From Piezodorus guildinii (Eukaryota > Arthropoda > Insecta > Hemiptera > Pentatomidae): 64,000 nt of DNA. The stretch is taken from assembly GCA_023052935.1 (NCBI GenBank), contig CM041294.1, forward strand, positions 100,261,616-100,325,615. Direction: 5' to 3'. The first letter of the stretch is position 1; every line of letters begins with the position of its first letter. The notes under the pieces were generated by a model. It did no database searches, was not told the origin of the DNA, and saw nothing but the letters and a program-made list of their open reading frames with translations. Position numbers and translations under genes: made by a program. Of the stretch, positions 44,190 to 55,181 are shown piece after piece.

Positions 44190-44452
44190 TACGTTTTTTC
44201 ATTCTTACGACATGACATTGGCAAGATTATAAAGGAGAGAATAGAATGGATATAAATTTCTAATCCCGTGATTTCTATTTTGACACCGAGCTGTAGGTTA
44301 GGGTCTAAAATTAGGGCGGGACAACGAATGTTCCTTGGGGTCACGAGCCACATCTCCTCCATGAATATTCCGTTTCGTTCGACAGTCGTGTTGTCTTTGG
44401 TGCCACGTGCTACAAGATATCTCTGCCTCTTGAGGTTTGCGATACAGTGTCG
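44190..44452 (-). pseudogene. Short unidentified frame with LINE-tail look
   Basis: About 87 codons are open on the minus strand after a TAG at 44455-44453: RHCIANLKRQRYLVARGTKD, then ERNGIFMEEMWLVTPRN and IRCPALILDPNLQLGVKIEI. The pattern (RH..I..L, ARG, then a PALIL-type strand) is loosely like the restriction-like C-terminus of R2-type LINEs, but I would not name it. No start, no context. Confidence 0.25.
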
Positions 44453-44459
44453 CTACTGA

Positions 44460-44869
44460 AAAAAAATGGGTGTACGGGACGTTTGTAATACTTCTTAATA
44501 AGAGGAGAGTAAGTCTTGATATAGTATTTCTATTATATATGTCCTTACAATCATTCCATACGTCTTAATGGTAAACTGCCGTTATAAAGTTCAAAGTTTA
44601 ACAAGATAAGAAATCGTTTTTATATTGTTAAGTGTACTAAATTGCTTGTATTTACTAGTGGCCAATAATTATTTTGTATCTGTTGCAATATTCTATAACA
44701 ATTTTAGCTTATTTACGATGATTACTCTTTTTAACAAATAGTCAAATTAATGCAAACTTGATGAAATATATATATATATATAATATTTTTTTTTTATTCG
44801 CAACTACGTTGCTGCACATCCAGCGAGTATGAGGTATTATTTAAACATTAAAAAAAAAATAAAAAAATA
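44460..44869. other. Unassigned; (TA)n at 44766-44783
   Basis: No supported feature beyond the dinucleotide tract. Confidence 0.4.
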
Positions 44870-45000
44870 AATAAACGCTGCAAATTATTAAACAATGGTT
44901 TATTATTTCGTAATAACTTTATTAGAGTATAGCTGTTTATAGGCAATTAACTAATATAAGCAATAAATGTTTCAAAGGAAAGTGGAATAACCCCGCTACT
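44870..45000 (-). repeat. Family D reverse fragment
   Basis: GCTGCAAATTATTAAACAAT and GGTTTATTATTTCGTAATAA match 50325-50390 and 32975-33034. Confidence 0.7.
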
Positions 45001-45397
45001 ATTTATTTATTTATTTGTAACATAAAGGCTTTTCAACCATAAAGGTTATTTTAGCCCTAAACTAGTAATGCAGATACAATATAATAAAAGTAATAATACG
45101 TTCATATATACTAATAATAATACATACATGATAAATAATAAAATACAATACAAACATTATACATAATATACGAAATAATGCATACAATACGAAAATAATA
45201 CATACAAATATACTAATCACAAAATACATAATACACTAAAACATACATATTACTAATAATACAGATATAATATTTTAAGTTAAATACAAACAATTATATA
45301 AGATAACTACATATAAGAAAGAAATAAAAAAAATAAAAAAAATAATAATAATAATAAATAAATAAATAAAAATGATAATAAAAAAAAAAATATATAT

Positions 45398-45435
<38 letters not shown>

Positions 45436-45645
45436 GATAATATATATATATATATAAATATTAAAAATAAAAAACAGGAACTTTTTTTTTTTTAATTTTG
45501 GAAAATAGTGATGTGTCTTTTAGATAATTCATCAGTTTGGTGGCTGACTCCTGGGTATTTTGTAATATTGTTCTAATATCATTCTCCATACCAATCCCTC
45601 TTCGCTCGGCTTCGATACTAATTTCAAAACGCTCATATTTCTGCT
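45000..45645 (-). pseudogene. RNase H-type LINE 3' end: coding tail plus AT-rich 3' UTR
   Basis: In the minus sense 45645-45490 reads QKYERFEISIEAERRGIGME, then NDIRTILQNTQESATKLMNY and LKDTSLF, the typical C-terminal helix after the zinc motif in RNase H-bearing LINEs. The 3' UTR includes (TA)n tracts at 45390-45452 and ends AACCATAAAGG-type sequence followed by AAATA repeats (45003-45020). No RT is present. Confidence 0.6.
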
Positions 45646-45654
45646 AAATATTGT

Positions 45655-46005
45655 TTTTTATTTTATTAATTTTTTTATCGTTCCTTAGTGATTCTAAAAC
45701 TTATTTTTCTCTATTTTCAAAAATAACCTAGTTACGGGCGCTTTTATAGGTAAAATTACACTTTTTTTCTTTAATTTATAATTTTTTGCGGTTGCTTAGT
45801 TAAAAACACTAATAAATGTTTTCTCTTTATTCGAAAATAACGTAGTTACAAGCGTATATATACACGAGATTTTAATTTTTTAATTTTTCCTTTTTGTTTA
45901 TCGTGCTTTACTGATTCTAAAACTCTATACATACTTTTCTCTATCGTCAAAAATAATTGAGTCATGAGCGTATTTATGAGTAAAATTTCAATTATTTTCA
46001 ATGAT
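45655..46005 (+). repeat. Three degenerate tandem units of about 115 bp
   Basis: Each unit has ATCGTTCCTTAGTGATTCTA (or a variant), a TTTTCTCTATTTTC block and AATAACCTAGTTACGGGCG-like sequence. Units begin near 45675, 45785 and 45895. A reverse-oriented unit lies inside family D at about 46265-46345, and a further forward unit near 50828-50905. Confidence 0.65.
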
Positions 46006-46009
46006 GAAT

Positions 46010-46420
46010 CTTTGTAATCGACTACACTAAAAGAAAAATTACCCCTCCCCTTAAAAATTTAGGACTTACGTTTTAAGATATATAGAACCCGAATAACGAA
46101 TAACAAAAATCCGTTTGTCCGCCGTTCGCGACATATCTTCGAAACTATTTTACCAAGTTTGTTGAAATTCGCCACAAAAATATTTGGGCACGCAAGGATG
46201 ATACTAACACCTAGACTTTGTTATCAGCTGGTTATTTTTAAAATGGCGGCCGATTAATAGTGATTTAATTCAACAACTCAGTTATTTTTAAAGATAAACA
46301 AAACAATTATTAGCGTTTTCAACCAAGCAATCCCGAAAAAATTTTATAAAAGAGAAAAAAGAAAAGATATTTATATATTTTACTCATAAATAATGAGCGT
46401 ATTTTCTTATAGAGAGAAAT
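46010..46420 (+). repeat. Family D repeat
   Basis: TTACCCCTCCCCTTAAAAAT, AATCCGTTTGTCCGCCGTTC, AAAATGGCGGCCGATTA. It aligns over its whole length with 13915-14340. Adjacent to the tandem units above. Confidence 0.75.
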
Positions 46421-47576
46421 ATAAGTTTTAGTTAGAAAGCAAATATTCGATGATTAATGTTTATATCTCAGTAATAACAATTACCAGCTCATTCAAAAGT
46501 GTCCAAAATATATCATTCAGTTATTGATTGTATGACAAAATAATAATTAATGAGGTCTTTCACTATCATCATTTTATGATCAATAAATGTGAAAAATCCA
46601 ATAATCTTCTCTAAATGTTTACAATTCGAATAGGAGTGTAAAGCGTAATCAAGTATAATCTTGGTCCTGTTAATTAGGATTAATTACTTTTAGTAACCTA
46701 AAATAATAAATTAGTTCTACAAATTAATATATGAAAACTGTTCAGGTCTAGTTAAAAAATATAATAATTCCTAGAAACCCATTTAAAATACATAGAAGTA
46801 GAACCATAGTTGAGTTCTGTGGGAGCAGGCATGAAAAAGTTAATTTTTTCGAAAAGTTACAGAATGGACGAAAAAATTACTTGTTTATTTTTTTATTATT
46901 TTCTTTTTTTTTGGTTATGCCTATCTCAGGACTCGATATTATTCAGTTAAATATTTAATACCAACTTTTCCATTATAATTGAATATTATTATGCTTTACT
47001 TATTTTATTGTTTTGTGTCCTAAATTTCATTTTGAATACTTTAAGTTTTAAACTTTTTTATTAATTTTTATTACATCTTGTACATTTTTATATCATGAAA
47101 TTTTTTCAATTACTTCTTTTAATAATCTCTTTGTCTCTTGATTTTTTTGTTTTATTTTACATTCAATTGATTGTTTCAGATGCATGTTTCTGTACAATTA
47201 ACCATTTCAAGAATTTTATTAACATTATTTTTTTAGGGATTTTTTATGATATTCGCGGATTGGTAACAGTTGTTTCTTTTCTGAAATAAGCGATTCATAT
47301 TTATTTTTGTCATACATATTTTTTTTTTATATATAAAGATAATTATTTTAATCCGTACTTCATGGCTATATCATGAATGACAGTTTATACAACTATGAAT
47401 GGCAATTTAAGATAAAAACTTATTTAATTTTTAATTTAGTGTAAAATATCCAAATTATGGATTTTTAATTAAAGTCTCGGATGTAGTTCATATCTTTATG
47501 AAATTTGCATGACTTTATGTAGTCACTAGAAGTAGAACTAAGATATTTAAAAAGGATAAAAATAGAAGTAAGATAT
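46421..47576. other. Unassigned AT-rich sequence
   Basis: A 64-codon hydrophobic frame at 47095-47289 is most likely a T-rich artefact. 47551-47580 has a short tandem AGATATTTAA. Confidence 0.45.
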
Positions 47577-48531
47577 TTAACCTTTAACTGGTGAGGTCAA
47601 ATTTATAGTCAAAATTGGTGAGGTGGGGTTTCTCAGACCCCAGACCTCATTTTCTTTTTTTTTTTTTTTTAAATCCTGAAACATCTAAAATTGTTAGATC
47701 CTTATAAAAAAAGTCAATTCAACCTATTTTCAAAAGGTACCATACGAAAGGAAGCTTGTAAAATTGAATAAATGTTTGATATAAAATACATTTTATTAAT
47801 ACTTTTTTTCTTTGTTTTAACGTTATATCCTTAGCAATGAAAACTTTTGTAAAATAAAATATAAACAAGTCATTATCTTAAAGTTTATTATATTTAAGAA
47901 CGGAAAATGATTAAAAAAAATGAAACTTTTATATTGTAAAGAAAGTATGCACAGCTAAAATTAGGCACAGTTTTTGGAATACAAAACCGAAAATTGCCCA
48001 CAAATATTTTTTTCACATTTAATACTAACTATAGATGACTTCATATTGTTGTTTCTTGAACAAACATAACATCTCCTTGGCTTGGAAGTGGTCAACTCCT
48101 GACTATATGTGTTAGATTCTTCTTGTTTTTCCTGATAATGATTGAGTTTTAAACCGAAGCTCTTTGGAAGTCTAGTGTTTTCTGACCGTCTGGTCATGTT
48201 ATCCTTTAACAAGAATGATCCCAGCTTCTTAATAATATTAAAAAGGTACGTAAAATAACACGATCACGAGGCATTTCTTTCAACGAGTTGAAAAACACAG
48301 TTTCAATAAATTCGAACAGTAATGGTGAGGTGGGGGTCTATTGGCCCCCAATAACACTGTCTTAAAGCAATGCCGGATAAAAACTGAATAAAAAAGGATG
48401 TTATATTACAATCAAATCAAGACAGGAAATTTGAGGTTTTCACAAGCCGATCGGATCGAGAGAATGTGATTAAAAAAACTTTAAAGAGACCCTGGGGTCC
48501 TGTAGACCCCACCTCACCAGTTAAAGGTTTT
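47577..48531 (-). mobile_element. Miniature piggyBac-like element
   Basis: Left end CCTTTAACTGGTGAGGT (47581-47597) after TTAA (47577-47580); right end is its reverse complement (48511-48527). Length 947 bp against about 2-3 kb for complete elements. The right flank is TTTT rather than TTAA, so one duplication has decayed. Three subterminal GGTGAGGTGGGG motifs (47620-47631, 48324-48336 and 48505-48516 reversed) each carry a short GGGG/CCCC hairpin. Confidence 0.85.
47961..48212 (-). pseudogene. piggyBac transposase C-terminal zinc-binding remnant
   Basis: 83 codons. PRRCYVCSRNNN then SIKCEKNICGQF matches the cysteine-rich C-terminal domain of piggyBac transposases (CxxC ... CxxxxC), preceded by the linker. 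The DDD catalytic core is gone. It lies between the inverted repeats in the expected orientation. Confidence 0.7.
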
Positions 48532-48640
48532 TTTAAAAACATATTTACAACTGTACAAAGATATACATCAAGTAAATGTGATAAAAATTAAGAAAATGAC
48601 ATGAAATACATGTAGAGACATAACCAATTGGCAGCACTCT
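48532..48640 (-). repeat. Jockey 3' UTR fragment
   Basis: In the minus sense it reads TAGAGTGCTGCCAAT, TTTACTTGATGTATA and CAGTTGTAAATATGTTT, the 3' UTR of the Jockey family at 18172-19181 (19045-19160), ending in a short A-run that abuts the piggyBac right end. Confidence 0.8.
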
Positions 48641-50315
48641 AAGAGTAAGTTAAAGGTTAAAAAGGAAAAAATAAATAATTATTAGTGAAGAAAACTGACT
48701 AATTAAACGACACAAATTGACGATTTTAATCTTGTCTAAATGACGTCTTGACTATAAGTGTATACATATTTTTTTTATTTATTAAAAATTTGTTTCTATC
48801 GAATAGATTCCAATATAAACCTTAGGTCATCTCCAAAGATTAGAATGGCCATTAAGAACCCAATTATAAATATATAATATTTCTTTGGAAGTCTTTTATA
48901 ATCTAATGTATACTAAAAAAACGTGTAAATATTTAATAAAGATATTGAGTGCTAGCGTATATGTAATTTTTTTCCTCTTGAAATAATGCTAATTTTTTTT
49001 TCCATGTTAAAAAAACCGAGAAGGAAAATAGTTTAAAATTCAGATTCATCTTGCGTTTTATTCGCTTCACTAGGAATTTTCCACAGTTCCAAACTAAAAT
49101 TCCTTTCCTTATTAAGTAATTGTTCTCATGAATTCTGAACAATAGTAAATTCCTTACAGTTTCCTCTTTCCTCTGAGACCAAACTTGTCATTTCTCATTA
49201 TCTTTAAAAAACTTATAAAATGAATTAGTTATTCTTTAGTATCTAACTGAATTGGACCCAACAAGATAAGTATATCGTATTTCTTCTGATAATGTATATT
49301 TACTTTAATTATTTCAAATTACCAAGGAACAAATGATAATTTTAATTATAGGCTAACTAACTGAATAATTAAAATCCCCTAATATGATTATTTATAATGA
49401 TTAAAATTTTTCATTTTTTTCTTTTAGTAAGATATTTAATTCATGACTTTTGAGGGAGGCATTTCCCTTGTTCATTATTAAATATATAAAATTAAGAATT
49501 GGTGTTTACATTAACTCTATTTTCCAAAAAACATTACCTTATTCAAATTTGAAAAATTCCAATTTAACTTACTTATAGTTAAAAAAATATTAAATATAGT
49601 GTTATGTAAAATAAAGAATTTTTGTTTTATATTGAAATCCATTTAGTTAGTTGTTTCATACAATTTTGATGAATATATTTTAGCTTATTAAAAACAAAGT
49701 GTTATCTAAGGTTATACTTTTTATCGGTCGTCAGCAGCACATATCACGTCCAAGTTAAAAACCTAAATAGTAGGTGAAACTTTATTTAGACTGAGACTTG
49801 CATCATTTTTCTCTGGAATCTTTTGATCCAAATCCGGTTGATCCCGTTTATATTGGATATATTCTGTAGGTAGTTCTAAAAACCTAATTATTTTTATTTA
49901 TCATTTTATAGAAAAAATAACTTGGGGTATGACCTTATTTTTATTAGGCTATTGATGAAGAAAATCTTCTGAGGTTATATTTATATTTAGGTTTAAATTA
50001 TATTAATATCTACTGAGATTATATCATATATTTTTATTTTTGCTTCTCAGAGAGAGACTAGTCATTTAAAAGTTAGAATTATGTTTTTAAAGAATCTATT
50101 TAGAATCTATCCTAATTTCCTTCTTTTTTAAAAACAACAGCTGATGATATATGCCAAGGTTTTTCTAATTATCGATGCTTTATAGACAACCTTGAAGTCT
50201 AAACTGTTAGTTGATATCAAACTATGAATGGGTTGGGCCTTTCAGATATCGAAGCATGGATAAGTTCACGGTTAACTACAAAGTTATTAGTTGAAACTTG
50301 AATACCTTTTGATTA
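48641..50315. other. Unassigned AT-rich sequence
   Basis: About 1.7 kb without a supported gene or repeat. Confidence 0.5.
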
Positions 50316-50319
50316 AAGA

Positions 50320-50625
50320 AATGCTGCAAATTATTAAATAATGATTTATTATTTTCAAATAAGTATATTAGGGTATAAGTGTTTTATATAACTGTTTAAA
50401 GACCAATAATTGATATAAAAAGCAATAAATAATCCATAGAAAAATTGTCGATCACCACTTTTAATTTCAAAACGCTTTATCTCTGAGATTTCTAGACAGA
50501 TTCCAGTGATTATTTTTGGTATTTATTTATTTATCTGAACAGTGGACAAACGGATTTTTTTTTAATTTTAAGAAGGGGAGAAGGTAATTTTCTTTTTTTG
50601 ATTAGAAAGGTTCATTATTGGAATT
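50320..50625 (-). repeat. Family D reverse copy
   Basis: GCTGCAAATTATTAAATAAT at one end and GGACAAACGGATTTTTTTTT and GAAGGGGAGAAGGTAATTTT at the other. The second half is the reverse of the 46020-46120 block, which links the two halves of the family. Confidence 0.75.
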
Positions 50626-50947
50626 AATATTAAATTTATACTAGACTTGAATGAATGAATTCATTCTAGACTTCTTTACTATTTCCTCTTTCTTTAATTT
50701 TCATTCAAATAATTCAAATAAAATTTTCTAATTCCGGAACACATTAAACTATTTCAGTATAATCAATAATAATCCAGTTATCAAAGAATCACATCTCAAG
50801 TTGTGGCTTTAAGATTTTTTTTATTTGTTCATCGCGATGAATTGATCACGAAAAACTTTTCGATTTATTTTTATTTTCAATAATAACCGAGTTTGAGGGA
50901 ATAGCATCTCTTCGAATTTGTCACCAATATATACATACATACATACA

Positions 50948-51019
<72 letters not shown>

Positions 51020-51060
51020 ATTTAAATCTTTGTCCTATTATAAAAATGAAATGCAATTTT
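50626..51060. repeat. Tandem-unit relic and (ATAC)n(TA)n microsatellite
   Basis: 50828-50905 resembles the 115-bp unit at 45675. 50931-50976 is ATAC repeats running into (TA)n to 51014. Confidence 0.7.
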
Positions 51061-51064
51061 GAAA

Positions 51065-51818
51065 ATCTGGTGCGTTCAACACACGACTTTCACTTACCTC
51101 GACTTTTAAAATCAATTTAAAAACTATTAAATATACTTCAATTTGAAAAATATTTGAAGTTGATTTTAATCAAACGTGTATTTATTTTCGTTGGAGACAT
51201 GTGGTTTAGATTAAATAATATAACTACATTAAATTGTTAATCGGTGATAAGTTTATTCTCGATCCGTCACTTATATTACCTTTTACTACTCTGTGTATCA
51301 GAAAATATTTGTTCTAAAGTCATTCTCTTCTCAACGGTATACTATATGTATATATTACTGTTCTCATTATCAGTAAACCAAAATTAAGTTTTTGCTCTTT
51401 TAACCTTTAGTTGTTCATCAAATTCGTCCAACTTGTATATTTAGCAGTCCTTTATCAATATCATTAAGATGATATGGTTAATCCTTTGGAATGTACAAAA
51501 TTAAAGGTTGTTTAAAGGAAGAAAATTTAAAATATCGGCATTCAAGTCCTGTTAGACTATTTTAATCAGAATGAAACCTACAAGATATAAAAGCCCATTA
51601 AATTTTACATCAATATAGCAGCAAGTTTAATCAAAATCGTGAAAGCCGTTTATGAGAAAATCGTAAAAAGGTGCAAAATGCATGGTATAAAGTGGCTCTT
51701 ATGGTTAGCCGATTTTGATGAAAAAGTTACTGTAACATCTCGGTTGTATAGTTGTCTTAATTATGAATTTTGAGTTTCGTACGACTTATATCATACAACG
51801 GTTTTTGCGCTAGAGTTA

Positions 51819-51856
<38 letters not shown>

Positions 51857-51990
51857 TTTTTCGGCACTTGGTAATTTGGACTCTGGAGACCCTAAAACGT
51901 GTATTTCTGTCGGAAAATAGAATTCGAAAATGTTCACGATCGCAATACTTTCCCTTACTATATATTTCATATATATGTAAGTGAAAGTAA
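51065..51990 (-). repeat. Complete family A repeat, reverse (about 926 bp)
   Basis: Begins ATCTGGTGCGTTCAACACAC then GACTTTCACTTACC; ends TTTCCCTTACTATATATTTC then ATATATATGTAAGTGAAAGTAA, the full terminal hairpin. (CA)n at 51821-51853. No ORF. Confidence 0.9.
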
Positions 51991-52159
51991 CAAAGGTTGA
52001 CTATTTATAGTTTATCATAGGAGATTTTTTGAAAATTCCTCCTATAGTGCAATTAAAAATACAATCTTTTCATTTAAAATATTTTATTATGTGTTATTGT
52101 ACAAAAGCTGTGGTTCTATTGTTTATAACATCAGGAAAAATATTAAAAGGATATATATA

Positions 52160-52725
52160 TATATAATATCGCTATGCATCGAGAATACTGGGAGGTAAAA
52201 GAATATTTTTGAATCGTATAAAATAGATCAGTTTCCGGACTACGAGCAAGAAGGGTTCTTAAAAGGGCTATGCAAAACACTGCGCCCCTCCACTCCTAGA
52301 GCAGAGATAGCACTCTGAAGGGGGTCTTAGCCTGGACAGCATTGGAAGCGGAATTCAAGCCACGGACGGACTACGGGGGTCAAGCCAGGGAAGATTTTTG
52401 CAGTCATGTCCAAAGGTATCTATGTTATATTATGCGGTAAATCTGAACAAGCCTCAGTATTCTCGACAATGAATAATGCCTCACTGTGTATTTTTCTGTG
52501 CAATAATATGTGTTATTTTATGAGTAAATGTGTATTATATGTTAACTACTTTATTTCCCTTTATGCCACGTACTGATGAACATGATACTTTTGGAAAAGA
52601 AATCCAATATTTTTACATAATATAATACATTGCATAATATCCGAAAATTAACATATTAATTAATTCAGTTTCGAAGTCTCCGCTTCCTTAGAAAAGTGGC
52701 GCCCGAAACATAGTAATATATATTT
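52160..52725 (+). repeat. Family B repeat
   Basis: GCATCGAGAATACTGGGAGG at the left is mirrored by CCTCAGTATTCTCGACAATG at 52453-52472. It ends TCCGCTTCCTTAGAAAAGTG then GCGCCCGAAACATAGT. Closely matches 55660-56095 in reverse (GCCACGGACGGA, GGGGGTCAAGCCA). Confidence 0.8.
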
Positions 52726-53555
52726 TTCAATCAATCAAATACTAGAAAGTAAATATCAAAGAAATATATTCCTAGGTGAGCGATTAGAAGAACAGAATGG
52801 CATTAAGGAGATGAAATTATTTTTATAAATAAAACATTTAGTAATGATGTAATGATGAAAGCTGAAAACTAAGGAATGTCGTGAGGAAAAAATATCATTG
52901 ATTACTCATTTTTCAGAAACATTTTTTGCTAATTAAAGCTCAACCCATTTATCTTCAACGATCAGCGAATTCCAGAATCTCATGTTAATCAATATTGGAA
53001 TCTACATATGTCAGAATATATAATTTTCAGAATACAGTTTTTCTAATATCTTTTGATTTAGTTATTTAATATATTCCCTTTTGAAAGTTGCCTAATATTA
53101 AGGATATAGCAGTTTTCCATAGTAATCTAGGTAATATGTATTTTTTGTTTCCCTCCCTGTTATCTGAAATAAATACAAATAAATTCCCATAAGCGTTAAA
53201 AATTATATTATTTTTATATACTTGCTATAAAATGTTATTACAATCTCACTTCTTTCCTATGAATTGAACTCTATTTTTCATGTTATTATGAATATTCCTT
53301 GCAGTCCTTCGTAAATTATCACTTCTGCACTATTCCAATTCAATAAATAAATTAATAAGCACTTAAAAAATTTCAATTCATTCTAAATAAGAAAATAATA
53401 ACTTCATGTCCATATGTCATGTTATATTGATTATTCGGTATTTTTTTTTTTTTTTTTTAATTTTCCATTTATTTATCAAACAAAACATAATATACAAAAT
53501 ATTATGTCTTAACGGAAATCTTTATGTATAATAATAATACTTCTTTACTGTGTAA
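52726..53555. other. Unassigned; T-run at 53443-53458
   Basis: No supported gene. The T-run followed by AATTTTCCATTTATTTATC could be the tail of a minus-strand retroelement, not confirmed. Confidence 0.35.
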
Positions 53556-53760
53556 TATTGGGTTGTAATATAAGTTCATAGAGTTTTTTAATATTTTAAT
53601 GTAGTTCTATATGTGTTTATAAAAGCATGTTTACATATTTTGAAAAAGGATTAGTTAAGGTGCATCAGGTAATCAATTGATTAAACATATTTACAAGAAT
53701 CTGAAGTTTTGATTGAAATCACCAGTAAAAAACGCTACGAACATATTTGACAACCCAATA
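53556..53760. mobile_element. Mariner-type MITE, 201 bp
   Basis: TA on both sides (53556-53557, 53759-53760). Left end TTGGGTTGTAATATAAGTTC, right end reverse-complements to TTGGGTTGTCAAATATGTTC, about 25 bp of imperfect inverted repeat. No coding. The ends start like those of the two larger mariners but then diverge, so it derives from another lineage. Confidence 0.88.
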
Positions 53761-53799
53761 TATAAAAGGTCACGGTATGTGTTTTTAGAATTATGGCAT

Positions 53800-54460
53800 T
53801 TGCTCTTAGCTGTTACAATTTGCGAATGAGGACGAACCATCTTTTCGGCGATGATAAATGTTAGGGTGGGTTCTGACTGCAAAGTCCAGACCACTTCCCT
53901 CAGCGAAAACGTCGACAAAGGGGACTTGCGACCTACCAAGGAAACTTGGGATCGTGACTTGCCACCTTTCGGGCCTGGGTAGTGGTGCAATATCTCTGTA
54001 GAGATGGTTCCCACGGGCCTTCAGCCCATCAAAGAACCCGGTGTGCCTCCGGCCTATGAACTCAGCTACCGAGGGTAGCTCCTCATAGATTGTGGAGTTT
54101 CTTGCTGCTTGGAGAGTGGTTCCTTCGACTATCCGCTGAAAGAGGGGGTTCTGGAAGCTCAGCAGTCTCTAGAGGGTAGATTTATAAAGGTAGCGAAGCA
54201 GCGGAACACCATTAGAGAAGAGTGGGTTTTATGAGGGCGATGTGAATGTGTTATTTTAAGCGAAGCTCAAGTCTCTGCTGGACGCATGTACATAATGTTG
54301 TTTGACAGATGCCGTATTACACCTTCCACAGTAAAGTCCTTCAGAAACTTCATCTTTTATTTCTGAAAGGAAAGTACGATGGCATCTGTCATGGCGGGGT
54401 CCAATCTGACCCCAACGTTCTTTAGGTGTTCGAATAGATCAAAACCCGTAGAAAAAAAAT
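53800..54460 (+). other. GC-richer block with a long, broken plus-strand frame
   Basis: About 660 bp near 48-50% GC. One plus-strand frame starting near 53830 reads MINVRVGSDCKVQTTSLSEN, then GDLRPTKETWDRDLPPFGPG, stop, EMVPTGLQPIKEPGVPPAYE, stop, then YPLKEGVLEAQQSLEGRFIK and AGSNLTP. Several stops. I do not recognise it; it could be a decayed transposon ORF or a pseudogene fragment. The minus-strand 107-codon frame here looks like a shadow. Confidence 0.3.
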
Positions 54461-55181
54461 CATAGATCTAAGGAATAAATTATTTATTTCTTATTTTAAA
54501 ATATAAATTAATATCTGTTAAACTGAATCCTTCATTACACACAATCAAAGTATGTTATAATTGATGATAAATAAATACTTTCATATGAAATATATAGTAA
54601 CGGAAAGTATAGCGACCGTGAAAATTTTCGAATTCCTGTTTTTAACAGAAATACACGTTTATAGGGTCCCCTGAGTCCAAATAAAAGGTCTGTGTGTGTG
54701 TGTGTGTGTGTATGGTAAGTCTAGGATGAAATCGAAAACTCGTACAAAAATAAAATTTGATATTTAAAACAACCATACGTCCGAAAAATTCCACTTACTT
54801 TTCCTTTGAAATCGGCTGACCGGAATATCTACTTTATTCCATTTTGCACCTTTTTCTGATTTTCTGAAAAACAGCACTAGAGATTTTAATTAAACACCCT
54901 GTATCGATGTAAAATTTGATGGGCTTAGGTACGATATAGATTTCATTCTGATTGAAATAATCTGACATGGCTTAAATGGCGATAGTTTAAATTTTCTATC
55001 TATGAACTACTTTAAACTTTGTAGATTTGAATAAATTCACGATATAATTTTGTTGGCATTGATAAAAAACAGGTAAATATATAAGTTCAGTGAATCGATA
55101 TTCAAGAAAAGGGAAAAAGAGCTAAAATATTTCTTCATACAAATTTAGTGTTTTTTTTACAGTAATATAGGTGTATAATAT

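Noticed and set aside
45655..46005. CRISPR-like array
   Set aside because: The tandem units are degenerate, about 115 bp, without spacers, in an animal genome context.
47095..47289. Small hydrophobic membrane protein
   Set aside because: Phe/Leu/Ile-rich because of T-rich DNA; no context or conserved motif.
53691..54014. 107-codon minus-strand gene
   Set aside because: It overlaps the MITE end and the GC-richer block; its C-terminus is translated MITE sequence, and the plus strand reads more protein-like.
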